Source: VXNF01 sp964291305 (lineage in GTDB: Bacteria > Actinomycetota > Acidimicrobiia > Acidimicrobiales > CATQHL01). Taken from it: DNA of 64,000 nt. Shown piece by piece: positions 8,346 to 16,622 of the stretch; within the stretch, counting starts at the first letter, position 1; each line of letters starts with the position of its first letter. The stretch covers positions 620,001-684,000 of the forward strand of contig OZ219783.1 in the NCBI GenBank assembly GCA_964291305.2. Direction: 5' to 3'. A model generated the notes under the pieces. That model was not told where the DNA came from. It was given only the letters and a program-made list of their open reading frames with translations, and searched no databases. Both the position numbers and the translations under genes were made by a program.

Positions 8346-9800
8346 TCACTCATACAAAATCTTGAAGTCATCGGGTTCGTGGCCGAGAAGCTTGAGGAAT
8401 TTGCGAGTCCTCCCTCTGAGCATTTTGCCGTTCCCATTCACATTGAAAAAGTATCCTGACGAGAAAGGCTCATAACAATTTTTCTTGCCTTTCGAGCTGA
8501 GCATCTCAGGATTACGTGCCACGTAGGGAGTATAGTTTCCTCTAAGCTCTAGCAAACGGTGGAACTCGTCGCTGTGTCGTTCGAAGAGTAGATCGATTAC
8601 TTTTCTGAATGCATCAGCATGCGATCCTACCTCGTAGTGTTGGCCCCACAACTCCATCGCTACTGGTTTCGAAGGCAAAATATCTTGTTGTTTACTAGGT
8701 TCAGATTCGAAAGAGTCCTGATACAGGATCTCGAAGCCAGAGGAGTCATGGCCAAATAGTTCAAGGAATTGGCGCGCCCTTCTCATGAGGGTCGCTGTAC
8801 CTTCATAGCCGAGCGCAAAGAAGTATCCTGATGATTGTGGTTCGTAATATCGGTACTGTCCGTCCGAGTTGAGCAGTTCAAGTTTGCGTGCTACGTAGAG
8901 ATTCTTTCTGCCTCGGATCTCTAGCACACGATGAAACTCGTGATTATGATGTTTATATAGGAGGTCTAGTACCTTCTTGTATGCATCCCTATGAGATTTA
9001 ATATCATAGCGTTCACCCCATAACTCCATTGCTATGGGTTTTGTGCCCGATTTCGGCTTCTGCGGTTTGGTAGTCTGCTGCGACTGGCTCGATGGCGGAG
9101 TTTTCGTCGTACTCTTAACAGGTACATTTGCCGATGGAATGGGCGAGCCTCTAAGGGCTGCTACTAACTGGGGTTTGGTTGGCCTTAGGTTCAGTTTATC
9201 GTAGACCTGTTTGCCGAGGAGTTCGACTAGCTCATCATGAGGGCCTCTCAATATTTCCTGCCAGATCTTCGGCACTTCGTTGTTTAGTTTTGCTGCCTCT
9301 AAGCCAGCTTTGCGGACAGCTTTTGCTCGGCTCTCAGCCTGCCCGTTCAGCAGCTTTTCCTTGCTTAGGAATGCGTCGAAGTCCTCAACGAGCTGATCTA
9401 GCGGATCCTCGGTGATATTAAGGATCGCGAACCGGCGTTGCTGAGGTGGACCTGATTCCCGCGGTAAATACAGCCACCACTCCAGGCCGGTTGTTAGGAC
9501 ACAAATGTCCAACCCGTCGTGGAACGCGTAGTTGAGGACTTGTTCAACGTGTTGGGCCAGGTCGGTGCCAGGGGATTTCGCCTCGATCAGAGCCACGATC
9601 TTGCCAGCGGACTTGAGTGCGATATCTACACGCCCACCGCGGCGTTTGCCGCCTACTGGATGTTCGTAGAGTACTTCAGGCCCGTATGGATCCCAGTCGA
9701 GGCTTTGCAGTATCGGAGCTAGGATCCTTAGCTTGGCTGTCTCTTCGTTAGGCGGGGCCGAGGAAGAGCGAATTGTTTCCAGTCGTTCACGCAGAGACAT
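8346..9800 (-). CDS. PD-(D/E)XK nuclease-like protein with two C-terminal repeat modules (paralogue B)
   Basis: I take the ATG at 9800 (SLRERLETIRSSSAPPNE), matching the starts of the other three copies and lying after GAGGTA; the frame is open 45 bases further upstream, but only across the end of paralogue C. The 484-aa product repeats the plan of paralogue A: nuclease domain with 'GGRVDIALKSAGKIVALIEAKSPG' and 'EQVLNYAF', linker 'LRPTKPQLVAALRGSPIP', and two modules starting 'PIAMELWGERYDI' and 'PVAMELWGQHYEV', each ending in 'FGHD' or 'LGHE' followed by an '..ILY' segment. It starts 10 bases after the stop of paralogue C, so translational coupling is likely. The nuclease domain is close to that of C, while the modules differ more. 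Confidence 0.85.
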   Translation of the reverse strand: MSLRERLETIRSSSAPPNEETAKLRILAPILQSLDWDPYGPEVLYEHPVGGKRRGGRVDIALKSAGKIVALIEAKSPGTDLAQHVEQVLNYAFHDGLDICVLTTGLEWWLYLPRESGPPQQRRFAILNITEDPLDQLVEDFDAFLSKEKLLNGQAESRAKAVRKAGLEAAKLNNEVPKIWQEILRGPHDELVELLGKQVYDKLNLRPTKPQLVAALRGSPIPSANVPVKSTTKTPPSSQSQQTTKPQKPKSGTKPIAMELWGERYDIKSHRDAYKKVLDLLYKHHNHEFHRVLEIRGRKNLYVARKLELLNSDGQYRYYEPQSSGYFFALGYEGTATLMRRARQFLELFGHDSSGFEILYQDSFESEPSKQQDILPSKPVAMELWGQHYEVGSHADAFRKVIDLLFERHSDEFHRLLELRGNYTPYVARNPEMLSSKGKKNCYEPFSSGYFFNVNGNGKMLRGRTRKFLKLLGHEPDDFKILYE

Positions 9801-9810
9801 ATCGGCTACC

Positions 9811-10908
9811 TCATTCGTACAGAATCTTGAAGTCAGAGGGTTCATGACCGAACAGCTTGAGGATTCGAGCTACCCGTGGCTTGATATCCTGGCCGGCTGG
9901 AGCGGTATCGAAGTAGTATCCCGAGGCCGGTTGTTGGTAGTTGAATTTCCTGCCATACACGCTGAGTTGATCAGGTTTATGTGCTGCCCAGAGATATTTA
10001 CTGCCGCGAAGCTCAAGCACGCGATGGAACTCGTCGCGATGTCGTTTTAAGAGGAGGTCTAGCAGCTTCTTGTATGCATCGATATGAGATTTAATATCGT
10101 GACGTTCGCCCCACAACTCCAGCGCTACGGGTCTCGCTCTGCGCTCTTGTGCTGTTGGCTTAGAGTCCTGTCGCTTGAGAACCTTTGGTGGTTGAGTCGG
10201 TGACTTAGTCGACGTCATTCCTTCGAACGGGACTTCGGCTGATGGGATCGGTGAACCTCGAAGGGCTGCCATTAATTGGGGTTTGGTTGGCCGTAGGTTC
10301 AGTTTATCGTAGACCTGTTTGCCCAGGAGTTCGACTAGCTCATCATGAGGGCCTCTTAGCATTTCTTGCCAGATTTTCGGCACTTCGTTGTTTAGTTTTT
10401 CTGCCGCTAAGCTGGCTTTTCGGACGGCCTTTGCTTGGAGTTCTGCTTGCCCGTTGACTAGCTTTTCCTTGCTTAGGAATGCATTAAAGTCCTCCATAAG
10501 TTGCTCGAGCGGATCCTCTGCAATATTCAATACTGCAAACCTGCGTTCCTGAGGTGGACCTGATTCTCTCGGTAAGTACAGCCACCACTCCAGGCCGGTT
10601 GTTAGGACGCAGATATCCACGCCATCGTGGAACGCGTAGTTGAGGACTTGCTCAACGTGACTGCTTAGATCCTCCCGCGGGGCCTTTGCTTCTATCAGCG
10701 CCACAATCCTGCCGGCTGACTTGAGCGCAATGTCTACACGCCCACCGCGACTCTTGCCACCTACTTGGAGTTCGTAGAGTACTTCAGGCCCGTATGGATC
10801 CCAGTCGAGGCTTTGCAGTATCGGAGCCAGGATCCTTAGCTTGGCTGTCTCCTCGTTGGGCGGGGCCGAGGAAGAGCGAATTGTTTCCAGTCGTTCACGC
10901 AGAGACAT
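9811..10908 (-). CDS. PD-(D/E)XK nuclease-like protein with one C-terminal repeat module (paralogue C)
   Basis: The shortest copy, 365 aa, with only one C-terminal module ('PVALELWGERHDIKSHIDAY... FGHEPSDFKILYE'). The nuclease core is intact: 'GGRVDIALKSAGRIVALIEAKAP' and 'EQVLNYAFHDG'. Its first 60 residues are almost the same as in paralogue B, which points to a recent duplication or gene conversion. Junctions are repeated too: the stop of D, a 10-base spacer with GAGGTAGCC, and the ATG of C have the same layout as the C-to-B junction. The single module shows that one copy is enough for a stable protein and that module number varies within the cluster (2-2-1-2 from A to D). Confidence 0.85.
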   Translation of the reverse strand: MSLRERLETIRSSSAPPNEETAKLRILAPILQSLDWDPYGPEVLYELQVGGKSRGGRVDIALKSAGRIVALIEAKAPREDLSSHVEQVLNYAFHDGVDICVLTTGLEWWLYLPRESGPPQERRFAVLNIAEDPLEQLMEDFNAFLSKEKLVNGQAELQAKAVRKASLAAEKLNNEVPKIWQEMLRGPHDELVELLGKQVYDKLNLRPTKPQLMAALRGSPIPSAEVPFEGMTSTKSPTQPPKVLKRQDSKPTAQERRARPVALELWGERHDIKSHIDAYKKLLDLLLKRHRDEFHRVLELRGSKYLWAAHKPDQLSVYGRKFNYQQPASGYYFDTAPAGQDIKPRVARILKLFGHEPSDFKILYE

Positions 10909-10918
10909 ATCGGCTACC

Positions 10919-12409
10919 TCATTCGTATAGAATCTTCAGGTCGGTTGGATCGTAGCCGAAGCGTTTGAGTAAAAGATGTATCCTTCCAACTTTGTTTTTG
11001 CCACTCAGGTGAAGATCGAAGTAATATCCGGACTCCGGGTGCAGATAATGACTTTTTTGACTACTTGGCCCGAGCATTTCTAGATTGCGGGTCACGTAGG
11101 GATGCTTGCGGCCTCGTAATTCTAGTACACTGTGGAACTCATCGCTGTGCCGTTTGAAGAGGGTGTCAACGACTTTTCTTAGTGCATCTGAGTGTGACTC
11201 AATCCCGTGGCATTCGCCCCATAATTCCATCGCCACGGGACTTGAACTCTGTGTCCGCTGTCCTGACTCGGCCCCTTGATCCGACTGAGTTGACGACGCA
11301 GTTCCGAGTGACCTCTCCGCCGAAGGAGTCTCATATAGGAGTTTGAGTTCGGCCGAATCGTGGTCGAAGTGCTCTAAGAGTTGGCGAGCCCTTCTAATCT
11401 TGTTGTTGTTGCTCAGGTGCAGGTCGAAGAAGTAGCCTGATGCTTCGTGCTCGTAGTTGTTTTGCTGGCTTCTTGGGCCGAGCATTGCGAGGTCGGGCGC
11501 CGCGTGGGGATACTTGTGTCCTCGCAGCTCCAGCACGCGATGGAATTCGTCTCTATGCCGTTCGAATAGGAGATCGACTACTTTCTTGAATGCGTCGGCA
11601 GCTGTCTCGACGCCGAAGTGTTGACCCCATAACTCCATCGCTACGGGTTTCGGATTCTTCTTGCGTTGTCCTGACTTGGCTTGCTGCTGCGGGATTGGTG
11701 ATGTCTTAGACGCCATTCCCTCCGGAGCTATGGCGGCCAAGGGAATGGGCGAGCCTTGCAGTGCTGCTACCAACTGCGGCTTGGTTGGTCGCAGGCTCAC
11801 CTTCTCATAGACCCTCCGCCCGAGAATTTCGAGTAGCTCGTCGTCGGGCTCTTTGAGCATCTCCTGCCAGATGCCCGGCACTTCTTTGCTCAGTTGAGCT
11901 GCTTCGTGGCTAGCCCTCAAGACGGCCTGTGCCCGTTTCTCTGCTCGCCCGTCGACCAGCATTTCCTTGCTCAGGAACGCGTGCAAGTCTCCCAAGAGTT
12001 GCTCTATTGGATCGTCCGCGAGCTTCAGGATCGCAAAACGGCGGTCCTGGGGTGGGCCCTGCTCCCGCGGTAGGTACAGCCACCACTCCAGGCCAGTTGT
12101 TAGGACGCAGATGTCGACACCTTCGTGAAACGCGTAGGTGAGGACCTGTCCAACGTGGTGGTTTAGGTTGGCGCCAGGAGCCTTTGCCTCGATCAACGCT
12201 ACGATCCGGTCGTTGGACTTCAGCACGATGTCTGCTCGACCGCCGCCGCGATTGCCCCCTACCTGGAGTTCGTAGATCACTTCTTCAGGCTGGGAAGTAT
12301 CCCAGCCCAGACTCCGCAGGGTTGGGGCCAGGATCTGGAACTTGGCCGACTCCTCGTTCTCGGGGGGTGGCATGGATCGGATTGTTTCTAGTCGTGCTCG
12401 CAGTGACAT
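10919..12409 (-). CDS. PD-(D/E)XK nuclease-like protein with two C-terminal repeat modules (paralogue D, first gene of the operon)
   Basis: 496 aa, the promoter-proximal member and the most divergent. The nuclease domain has 'GGRADIVLKSNDRIVALIEAKAPG' (Asp, Glu, Lys conserved) and 'GQVLTYAFHEG'. The first module starts 'PVAMELWGQHFGVETAADAF' and the second 'PVAMELWGECHGIESHSDAL'; both carry the shared 'FHRVLELRGHKYPHAA' or 'FHSVLELRGRKHPYVT' block and a 'SGYFFDLHLS' or 'SGYYFDLHLS' block, separated by a Ser/Gln-rich linker. The order D-C-B-A with spacers of 10, 10 and 36 bases indicates one transcript read from a promoter near 12410-12530, back to back with the glutaredoxin-like gene. No methyltransferase is next to it. 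Confidence 0.85.
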   Translation of the reverse strand: MSLRARLETIRSMPPPENEESAKFQILAPTLRSLGWDTSQPEEVIYELQVGGNRGGGRADIVLKSNDRIVALIEAKAPGANLNHHVGQVLTYAFHEGVDICVLTTGLEWWLYLPREQGPPQDRRFAILKLADDPIEQLLGDLHAFLSKEMLVDGRAEKRAQAVLRASHEAAQLSKEVPGIWQEMLKEPDDELLEILGRRVYEKVSLRPTKPQLVAALQGSPIPLAAIAPEGMASKTSPIPQQQAKSGQRKKNPKPVAMELWGQHFGVETAADAFKKVVDLLFERHRDEFHRVLELRGHKYPHAAPDLAMLGPRSQQNNYEHEASGYFFDLHLSNNNKIRRARQLLEHFDHDSAELKLLYETPSAERSLGTASSTQSDQGAESGQRTQSSSPVAMELWGECHGIESHSDALRKVVDTLFKRHSDEFHSVLELRGRKHPYVTRNLEMLGPSSQKSHYLHPESGYYFDLHLSGKNKVGRIHLLLKRFGYDPTDLKILYE

Positions 12410-12536
12410 GAGATCCCAATGTTCAGACAGCTTTAGTTATGCAGGTTAGTAGATGACATTCCCGAGACAGAAAACCGTCCCGGTGCGGTACCGTAAGTCC
12501 ACGGTCAAATAGGCAAGGAGGGGGCAAGGAGGGATT
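12410..12536. promoter_or_regulatory. Divergent promoter region, nuclease cluster / glutaredoxin-like gene
   Basis: A 127-base gap between the outward-facing starts of paralogue D and the glutaredoxin-like gene. It ends in an exact 11-base tandem duplication (GGCAAGGAGGG at 12512-12522 and 12523-12533) that places two Shine-Dalgarno sequences ahead of the GTG at 12537. No clear -35/-10 pair stands out. Confidence 0.35.
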
Positions 12537-13079
12537 GTGGACCAGGTGATCCTCTACAGCTTGAATACCGACGCACGGACGCCTACTTGACAGGAGTGCT
12601 GCCGCGTTCGGGACTTCCTGAACCAGCATTCCGTCGAGTTCGACGACCGCAACATCCGCCAAAGCACCGACGCCCGCGATGAGCTACTAGCGCTGACCGG
12701 CGACCTCGTGGTGCCGACACTGATAGCCGGCGACCGCCAAGTTGTGGGCTTCAATGCCGAGCAGCTTGCCGAAGTTGTAGGACTTCAGACCTCGGCGATG
12801 CCCACCGGTAGTGTTGTCGCTGCTGCTAGTCCCCCAGGCAACTCTCTAGAAGTCGATCAAGGCCGCAGGGTGATCGCCTCTGGCGACAGCCTGGCCGATG
12901 ATCTAAAGAACCTGTTAGAGCGGATCGACGGCGAACTCGACTACAACTCCGCCAAAGGCAGCACGCCGTTCCGCCAAGGGATGCACGACGGGCTCCGCTT
13001 CGCCCAGGATGCGGTAGCTGACCTGCTAAGACGCCACGGGCACGCCGCCGAGGTAAAGCCCCGAGACTGGGATTCCTGA
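12537..13079 (+). CDS. Glutaredoxin-like protein with in-frame TGA at the first redox cysteine (candidate selenoprotein)
   Basis: Reading through one TGA at 12588-12590 gives 180 aa. It starts at GTG 12537 (or GTG 12546) after AAGGAGGG with 'ILYSLNTDARTPT', then the TGA, then 'QECCRVRDFLNQHSVEF...' and 'LTGDLVVPTLIAGDRQVVGF', a standard glutaredoxin/NrdH core with its cis-Pro 'VVPT'. The TGA falls exactly where the N-terminal Cys of CxxC belongs (U-Q-E-C aligns with C-P-x-C followed by RRVREFL in ordinary family members). A hairpin begins directly after the TGA. A C-terminal helical extension (about residues 95-180) has no assignment. If TGA is a real stop, the gene is a pseudogene or would have to start at GTG 12708 without its active site. 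The otherwise intact frame of 160 codons favours readthrough. Confidence 0.65.
12588..12620 (+). promoter_or_regulatory. SECIS-like hairpin immediately after the in-frame TGA
   Basis: After the TGA (12588-12590), CAGGAG (12591-12596) pairs with the CTTCCTG arm (12614-12620), and CCG (12602-12604) pairs with CGG (12609-12611) around the loop CGTT, which holds a GU in the RNA. An asymmetric internal loop separates the two stems. A bacterial SECIS is a stem-loop just 3' of UGA with a G/GU-bearing apical loop about 15-20 bases away, which fits. The upper stem is short (3 bp), so the fold needs calculation. Confidence 0.5.
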
Positions 13080-13216
13080 CGCCGCGAAAGTTGGAGCGCT
13101 ACCAAGCGGCGCGGCTATAACGCCATACTGGCGCTCCCCAGGTTGCATTGGTCAAGAATTGGTCGATAGTGTTCCCGCTTGGCAAATAGCAGAACTCTCG
13201 GGAGGGATCCACAACC

Positions 13217-14869
13217 ATGAAACGCAAATCGAGGCTTCTATCTTTCTTCGCCGTCTTGTTCACGGTGGCCCTTGTGGCCGCCGCATGCGGCAGCGACGAC
13301 GAAGGGGTGATGGAGGACACCCAGGCGCGGGCCGATGCGGCATCAGCAGCAGCCGATGCGGCATCAGCAGCCGCAGCCGTCGGTGAACTGCGCGCCGCCG
13401 CTGACGCAGCTGCTGCAGCTGCATCTGAGGCCCAGGCAACCGCGGACGCGGCACAAGCAGCGGCTGAGCTAGCGCAGGCCACTGCCGAAGGTAATGCCGC
13501 GGATGTGGCCGCAGCTGAGGCGGCTCTAGCATCGGCTGAGTCGGCTCTGGCGGACGCGCAGAGCGCAGCCGAAGAGGCTGAGTCGGCTCTGGCGGACGCG
13601 CAGAGCGCAGCCGAAGAGGCGCAAGCGGCCCTTGCGGCAGCGGCTGAGCCCGAGGAGCCTGAGCCAGAGATGAGCTTAGCGGGGACTGTGGTCAACATCC
13701 TCGGCCCGGAAACCGGTTCTGAGGCTGAGGGCTTCCTGGCCGGTTTCGAGCCGCTTGTAGCAAGAACAGGCATCGATGTGCAGTACTCCGGCAGTCGTGA
13801 TGCCACCACCGAGTTGAGCCTGGCACTGGAGGCTGGCAGCCCGCCTGACATTGTGATCATCCCCCAGCCGGGGCGCATAATCCAGTTCGGCGAATCAGGC
13901 GAGGCCGTGGCCCTGCCTCAGTCGCTTCTCGACAACATCAGCGGTGCCTATGACCCCTTCTGGTTCGATCTGGCCACTACCGGCGGGCAGGTTTACGGAG
14001 TTCCCAACAAGGGCGATGTTAAGAGCCTGGTTTGGTACAGCCCGACACTTTTCGCCGAGCGGGGCTATGAGATCCCCTCAACCTGGGATGAGTTGACTGC
14101 GCTCTCTGAGCAGATCAAGTCCGACGGTTTGGTGCCTTGGTGCGTCGGTATTGAGTCTGGTGATGCAACCGGCTGGGTGTTTACCGACTGGATGGAGGAC
14201 ATGATGCTTCGGATTCATGGCCCGGACGTTTATGACCAGTGGGTTTCCCACGAGATTCCATTCAACGACCCGCGAGTTATTGAAGTAGCCGAGTTCATAG
14301 GCGAGATCTGGTTCGGCGAGGGCAACGTGCTAGGTGGTCGAGACGTGATCGCGGCCACGGGCTTCCGCGAGGCAGCCTTGCCGATCCTCGAAGGCGAATG
14401 TGTGATGCACCGCCAAGCTAACTTCGCCGGTGCGTTCTTCACCGACTCGGGTGCCGAGCTTGGGCCCGACGGTGATGTCAACGTTTTCTACCTACCGACC
14501 ATCAGCGACGAGTTCGGTACCGTCGTGCTTGGCGCCGGCACCCATGCGGTGGCTTTCACCGACAAGCCCGAGACTCTTGCAGTGTTGGAGTACCTCGGAA
14601 CCGCTGAGTACGCCAACGCCCGGATCATGGCTGATAAGGGCGGGTTCCTGTCGCCTAACCGCGAACATGACACCTCGCTTTACAGCTCGAACTTCGACCG
14701 AGGTCTGGCTGACATCTTGGTAAGCGCCAATCCCTTCCGGTTCGACGCTTCTGACCTGATGCCCGGTGAGGTCGGCGCAGGTGAGTTCTGGCGCTCGGCT
14801 ACCGACTATGTGTCAGGCTCGAAGTCCGCTCAGGAGTTCGCTGACGACACCGAGGATGCTTGGCCATAG
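13217..14869 (+). CDS. Carbohydrate ABC importer substrate-binding lipoprotein with alanine-rich coiled-coil stalk
   Basis: 550 aa. A lipoprotein signal (MKRKSRLLSFFAVLFTVALVAAAC) places Cys24 as the lipidated residue. Residues about 35-150 are almost pure Ala/Glu/Ser/Asp (AAADAAAAAASEAQATADAA and similar), a predicted long coiled coil containing an exact 14-residue duplication. The solute-binding domain follows from about 155 ('VVNILGPETGSEAEGFLAGFEPLVARTGIDVQYSG...'), the family 1 type that binds sugars and oligosaccharides such as alpha-glucosides. Solute-binding lipoproteins usually have only a short linker, so this stalk is unusual and may span a thick envelope. The ribosome site GGAGGG precedes the ATG. 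The two permeases follow after two hairpins at 14878-14942. Confidence 0.9.
   Translation: MKRKSRLLSFFAVLFTVALVAAACGSDDEGVMEDTQARADAASAAADAASAAAAVGELRAAADAAAAAASEAQATADAAQAAAELAQATAEGNAADVAAAEAALASAESALADAQSAAEEAESALADAQSAAEEAQAALAAAAEPEEPEPEMSLAGTVVNILGPETGSEAEGFLAGFEPLVARTGIDVQYSGSRDATTELSLALEAGSPPDIVIIPQPGRIIQFGESGEAVALPQSLLDNISGAYDPFWFDLATTGGQVYGVPNKGDVKSLVWYSPTLFAERGYEIPSTWDELTALSEQIKSDGLVPWCVGIESGDATGWVFTDWMEDMMLRIHGPDVYDQWVSHEIPFNDPRVIEVAEFIGEIWFGEGNVLGGRDVIAATGFREAALPILEGECVMHRQANFAGAFFTDSGAELGPDGDVNVFYLPTISDEFGTVVLGAGTHAVAFTDKPETLAVLEYLGTAEYANARIMADKGGFLSPNREHDTSLYSSNFDRGLADILVSANPFRFDASDLMPGEVGAGEFWRSATDYVSGSKSAQEFADDTEDAWP
13535..13618 (+). repeat. Exact 42-bp tandem duplication inside the coiled-coil stalk
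   Basis: Positions 13535-13576 and 13577-13618 are identical 42-base units, each encoding the 14 residues AESALADAQSAAEE. The length is a multiple of the 7-residue coiled-coil heptad, so the duplication lengthens the stalk by exactly two heptads while keeping frame and register. Confidence 0.95.
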
Positions 14870-14877
14870 TCCAAAAA

Positions 14878-14895
14878 TAAGCCGCTAGCGGCTTA
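14878..14895. terminator. 18-bp perfect palindrome after the binding-protein gene
   Basis: TAAGCCGCTAGCGGCTTA is fully self-complementary and lies 9 bases after the stop codon. With the longer hairpin just downstream it probably protects or separates the abundant binding-protein message from the permease message, as is common in sugar ABC operons; there is no poly-T tail. Confidence 0.5.
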
Positions 14896-14903
14896 TCAAC
14901 TTT

Positions 14904-14942
14904 GACATGGCCGGGGGCGGCAACTTCGTTCCCGGCCATGTC
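14904..14942 (+). terminator. Strong hairpin between binding protein and permeases (attenuator or mRNA stabiliser)
   Basis: GACATGGCCGGG (14904-14915) and CCCGGCCATGTC (14931-14942) form a perfect 12-bp stem with a 15-base loop. No T-tract follows, so it may act as a partial terminator or as a 3' stabilising structure that lowers permease expression relative to the binding protein. Confidence 0.55.
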
Positions 14943-14987
14943 GCGTTAGCGCAGCGACAACCTTCTAGCTATTAGGGTTAGCAAACC

Positions 14988-16622
14988 ATGAGCCAAGTTG
15001 TCACTATGCTGGTCAGCGTCGCCGGGGCGCTGGCTGTCACCGCGGTGCTTTTCATTGGGGCAGATCGGACCGTTAACTCTGTTCTGAGCCGGTGGCCTGC
15101 CTTTATGGCTGGCATGGGGGCCGTCCCGGGCCTGATCCTCGGAGCTGCGCTACAGCACAATGGCTGGATCCCCCGAGGCCCTGCGCTCGGCGGGCCATTT
15201 GCCGAAGGTTGGTTGGTAATTGTCATCGGCGGACTCGCCGGCGCAGCACTCGGAGCGGTCCTCGGGGGCGCAATGTGGCGGGGTTTGATCCCCTCGTTGG
15301 AACGGCGTATTCACTTGGAGGCCCGTCTTAGACCATGGGTTTTCGTGGGCCCGGCCCTTCTGTTCGTGACCGGTGGTTTGATTATCCCCGGTTTTCGAAC
15401 CATGTGGCTGTCGTTGAAGAACGGACCTCGGGGCCAGGAAGCCGGCTTCACCATTGAGCACTACCGAGAGATCTTTACCGATCGGGATTTCTTCTCCATT
15501 GCCAGGTGGAGTTCGGTTTTTACCAGCCGCCTTTTCATAGTCGGCTTGGCTGCAGCCGCGATTGCGGCGGTTGCAGCATGGGCTAGCGCATCTCGAATTG
15601 TCGGCGGACCGCTGAGAGCGAACCTGGCCCGACGAACCATGCGCCTTATCGGCGTCGTCGCCGGTTTGCTTGTGATAGCAGCGCTAGCCGGCTTCGTCGA
15701 GTCGTTGCTCCGTGATCCGAACCGATCAGAGATCGTGGACGTGCTAACTGTCTTGGTGTCAAGCCGGGTCACCCTGTTAGTGGTAGCGGCAGTGGTCGTT
15801 GCGATCCTGGTTGCATGGTTCTTGGCCCGGACACGCAGCGGCAGTGTGGAGATGGATTGGGGGTCGCCTGCATCTTCCATGCTGATCGCACTGGCCGTCG
15901 GCATGGTCATCTTCGGCTTTCTCTCCACCCTCCAAGGTGCGGTGTGGAACAATATCTGGTGGGTATTCACCGTGGCCGGGCTATCCACTGGGCTCGGACT
16001 GCTGCTGGCCATTTTGGCCGAGCGTGCCAGAGGCGAGCGGTTGGCCAAGACCCTGGTCTTTATGCCGATGGCTATTTCTATGGTTGGCGCTGCGGTGATT
16101 TGGGACTTCATGTATGAAGTACAACCCACCGGTAATCAGACCGGCTTGATGAACGCTATACTTCAAGGTCTCGGTTTCCGGCCCCGCGGTTTCTTTATCA
16201 ACTCCTCAATGATCCCGTGGAACAACTTCTGGATCATGTTCATCATGGTCTGGATTCAGACCGGGTTCGCTATGGTCATTCTGTCGGCCGCTATCCGGGC
16301 AGTTCCCGAAGACCTCACCGAGGCCGCCCGAGTGGATGGGGCCAATGAGGTGCAAGTCTTCTGGCGGGTTGTAATACCCCAGATCCGGCCAACTATCATC
16401 GTCGTGGTTACCACGCTTATGGTCATCGTTACCAAGGTTTTTGACTTGGTAAAGGCCACCACAAACGGTGCGAACCAAACCAACGTGCTAGCCAACGAGA
16501 TGTTCGACCAGCTCCGTGACCGCAACTTTACCTCCAGCAGCGCGTTCGCGGTGGTGCTGCTGGCCTTAGTCCTGCCGGTCATGATCTACAACATCCGCAG
16601 ACTGCAATCAGAGCTGAGATGA
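14988..16622 (+). CDS. Carbohydrate ABC importer permease (MalF-like), extended N-terminus
   Basis: 544 aa, considerably longer than the usual 290-330 aa of this permease class. The first ~120 residues hold three extra predicted membrane segments (VVTMLVSVAGALAVTAVLFI, WLVIVIGGLAGAALGAVLGG), and two or three more lie around 185-290. The core transport domain is C-terminal, with the EAA loop 'EAARVDGANEVQVFWRVVIPQIRP' that contacts the ATPase. Extended MalF-like permeases of this kind are known among alpha-glucoside-type importers. The stop overlaps the next permease start (ATGA), so the two are coupled. The ATPase is encoded separately at 20788 on the other strand. Confidence 0.9.
   Translation: MSQVVTMLVSVAGALAVTAVLFIGADRTVNSVLSRWPAFMAGMGAVPGLILGAALQHNGWIPRGPALGGPFAEGWLVIVIGGLAGAALGAVLGGAMWRGLIPSLERRIHLEARLRPWVFVGPALLFVTGGLIIPGFRTMWLSLKNGPRGQEAGFTIEHYREIFTDRDFFSIARWSSVFTSRLFIVGLAAAAIAAVAAWASASRIVGGPLRANLARRTMRLIGVVAGLLVIAALAGFVESLLRDPNRSEIVDVLTVLVSSRVTLLVVAAVVVAILVAWFLARTRSGSVEMDWGSPASSMLIALAVGMVIFGFLSTLQGAVWNNIWWVFTVAGLSTGLGLLLAILAERARGERLAKTLVFMPMAISMVGAAVIWDFMYEVQPTGNQTGLMNAILQGLGFRPRGFFINSSMIPWNNFWIMFIMVWIQTGFAMVILSAAIRAVPEDLTEAARVDGANEVQVFWRVVIPQIRPTIIVVVTTLMVIVTKVFDLVKATTNGANQTNVLANEMFDQLRDRNFTSSSAFAVVLLALVLPVMIYNIRRLQSELR

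Noticed and set aside
13099..13878. 259-codon minus-strand frame rich in Ala and Ser
   Set aside because: It is the mirror of the alanine-rich stalk of the binding lipoprotein; the plus strand has the signal peptide, ribosome site and binding domain.
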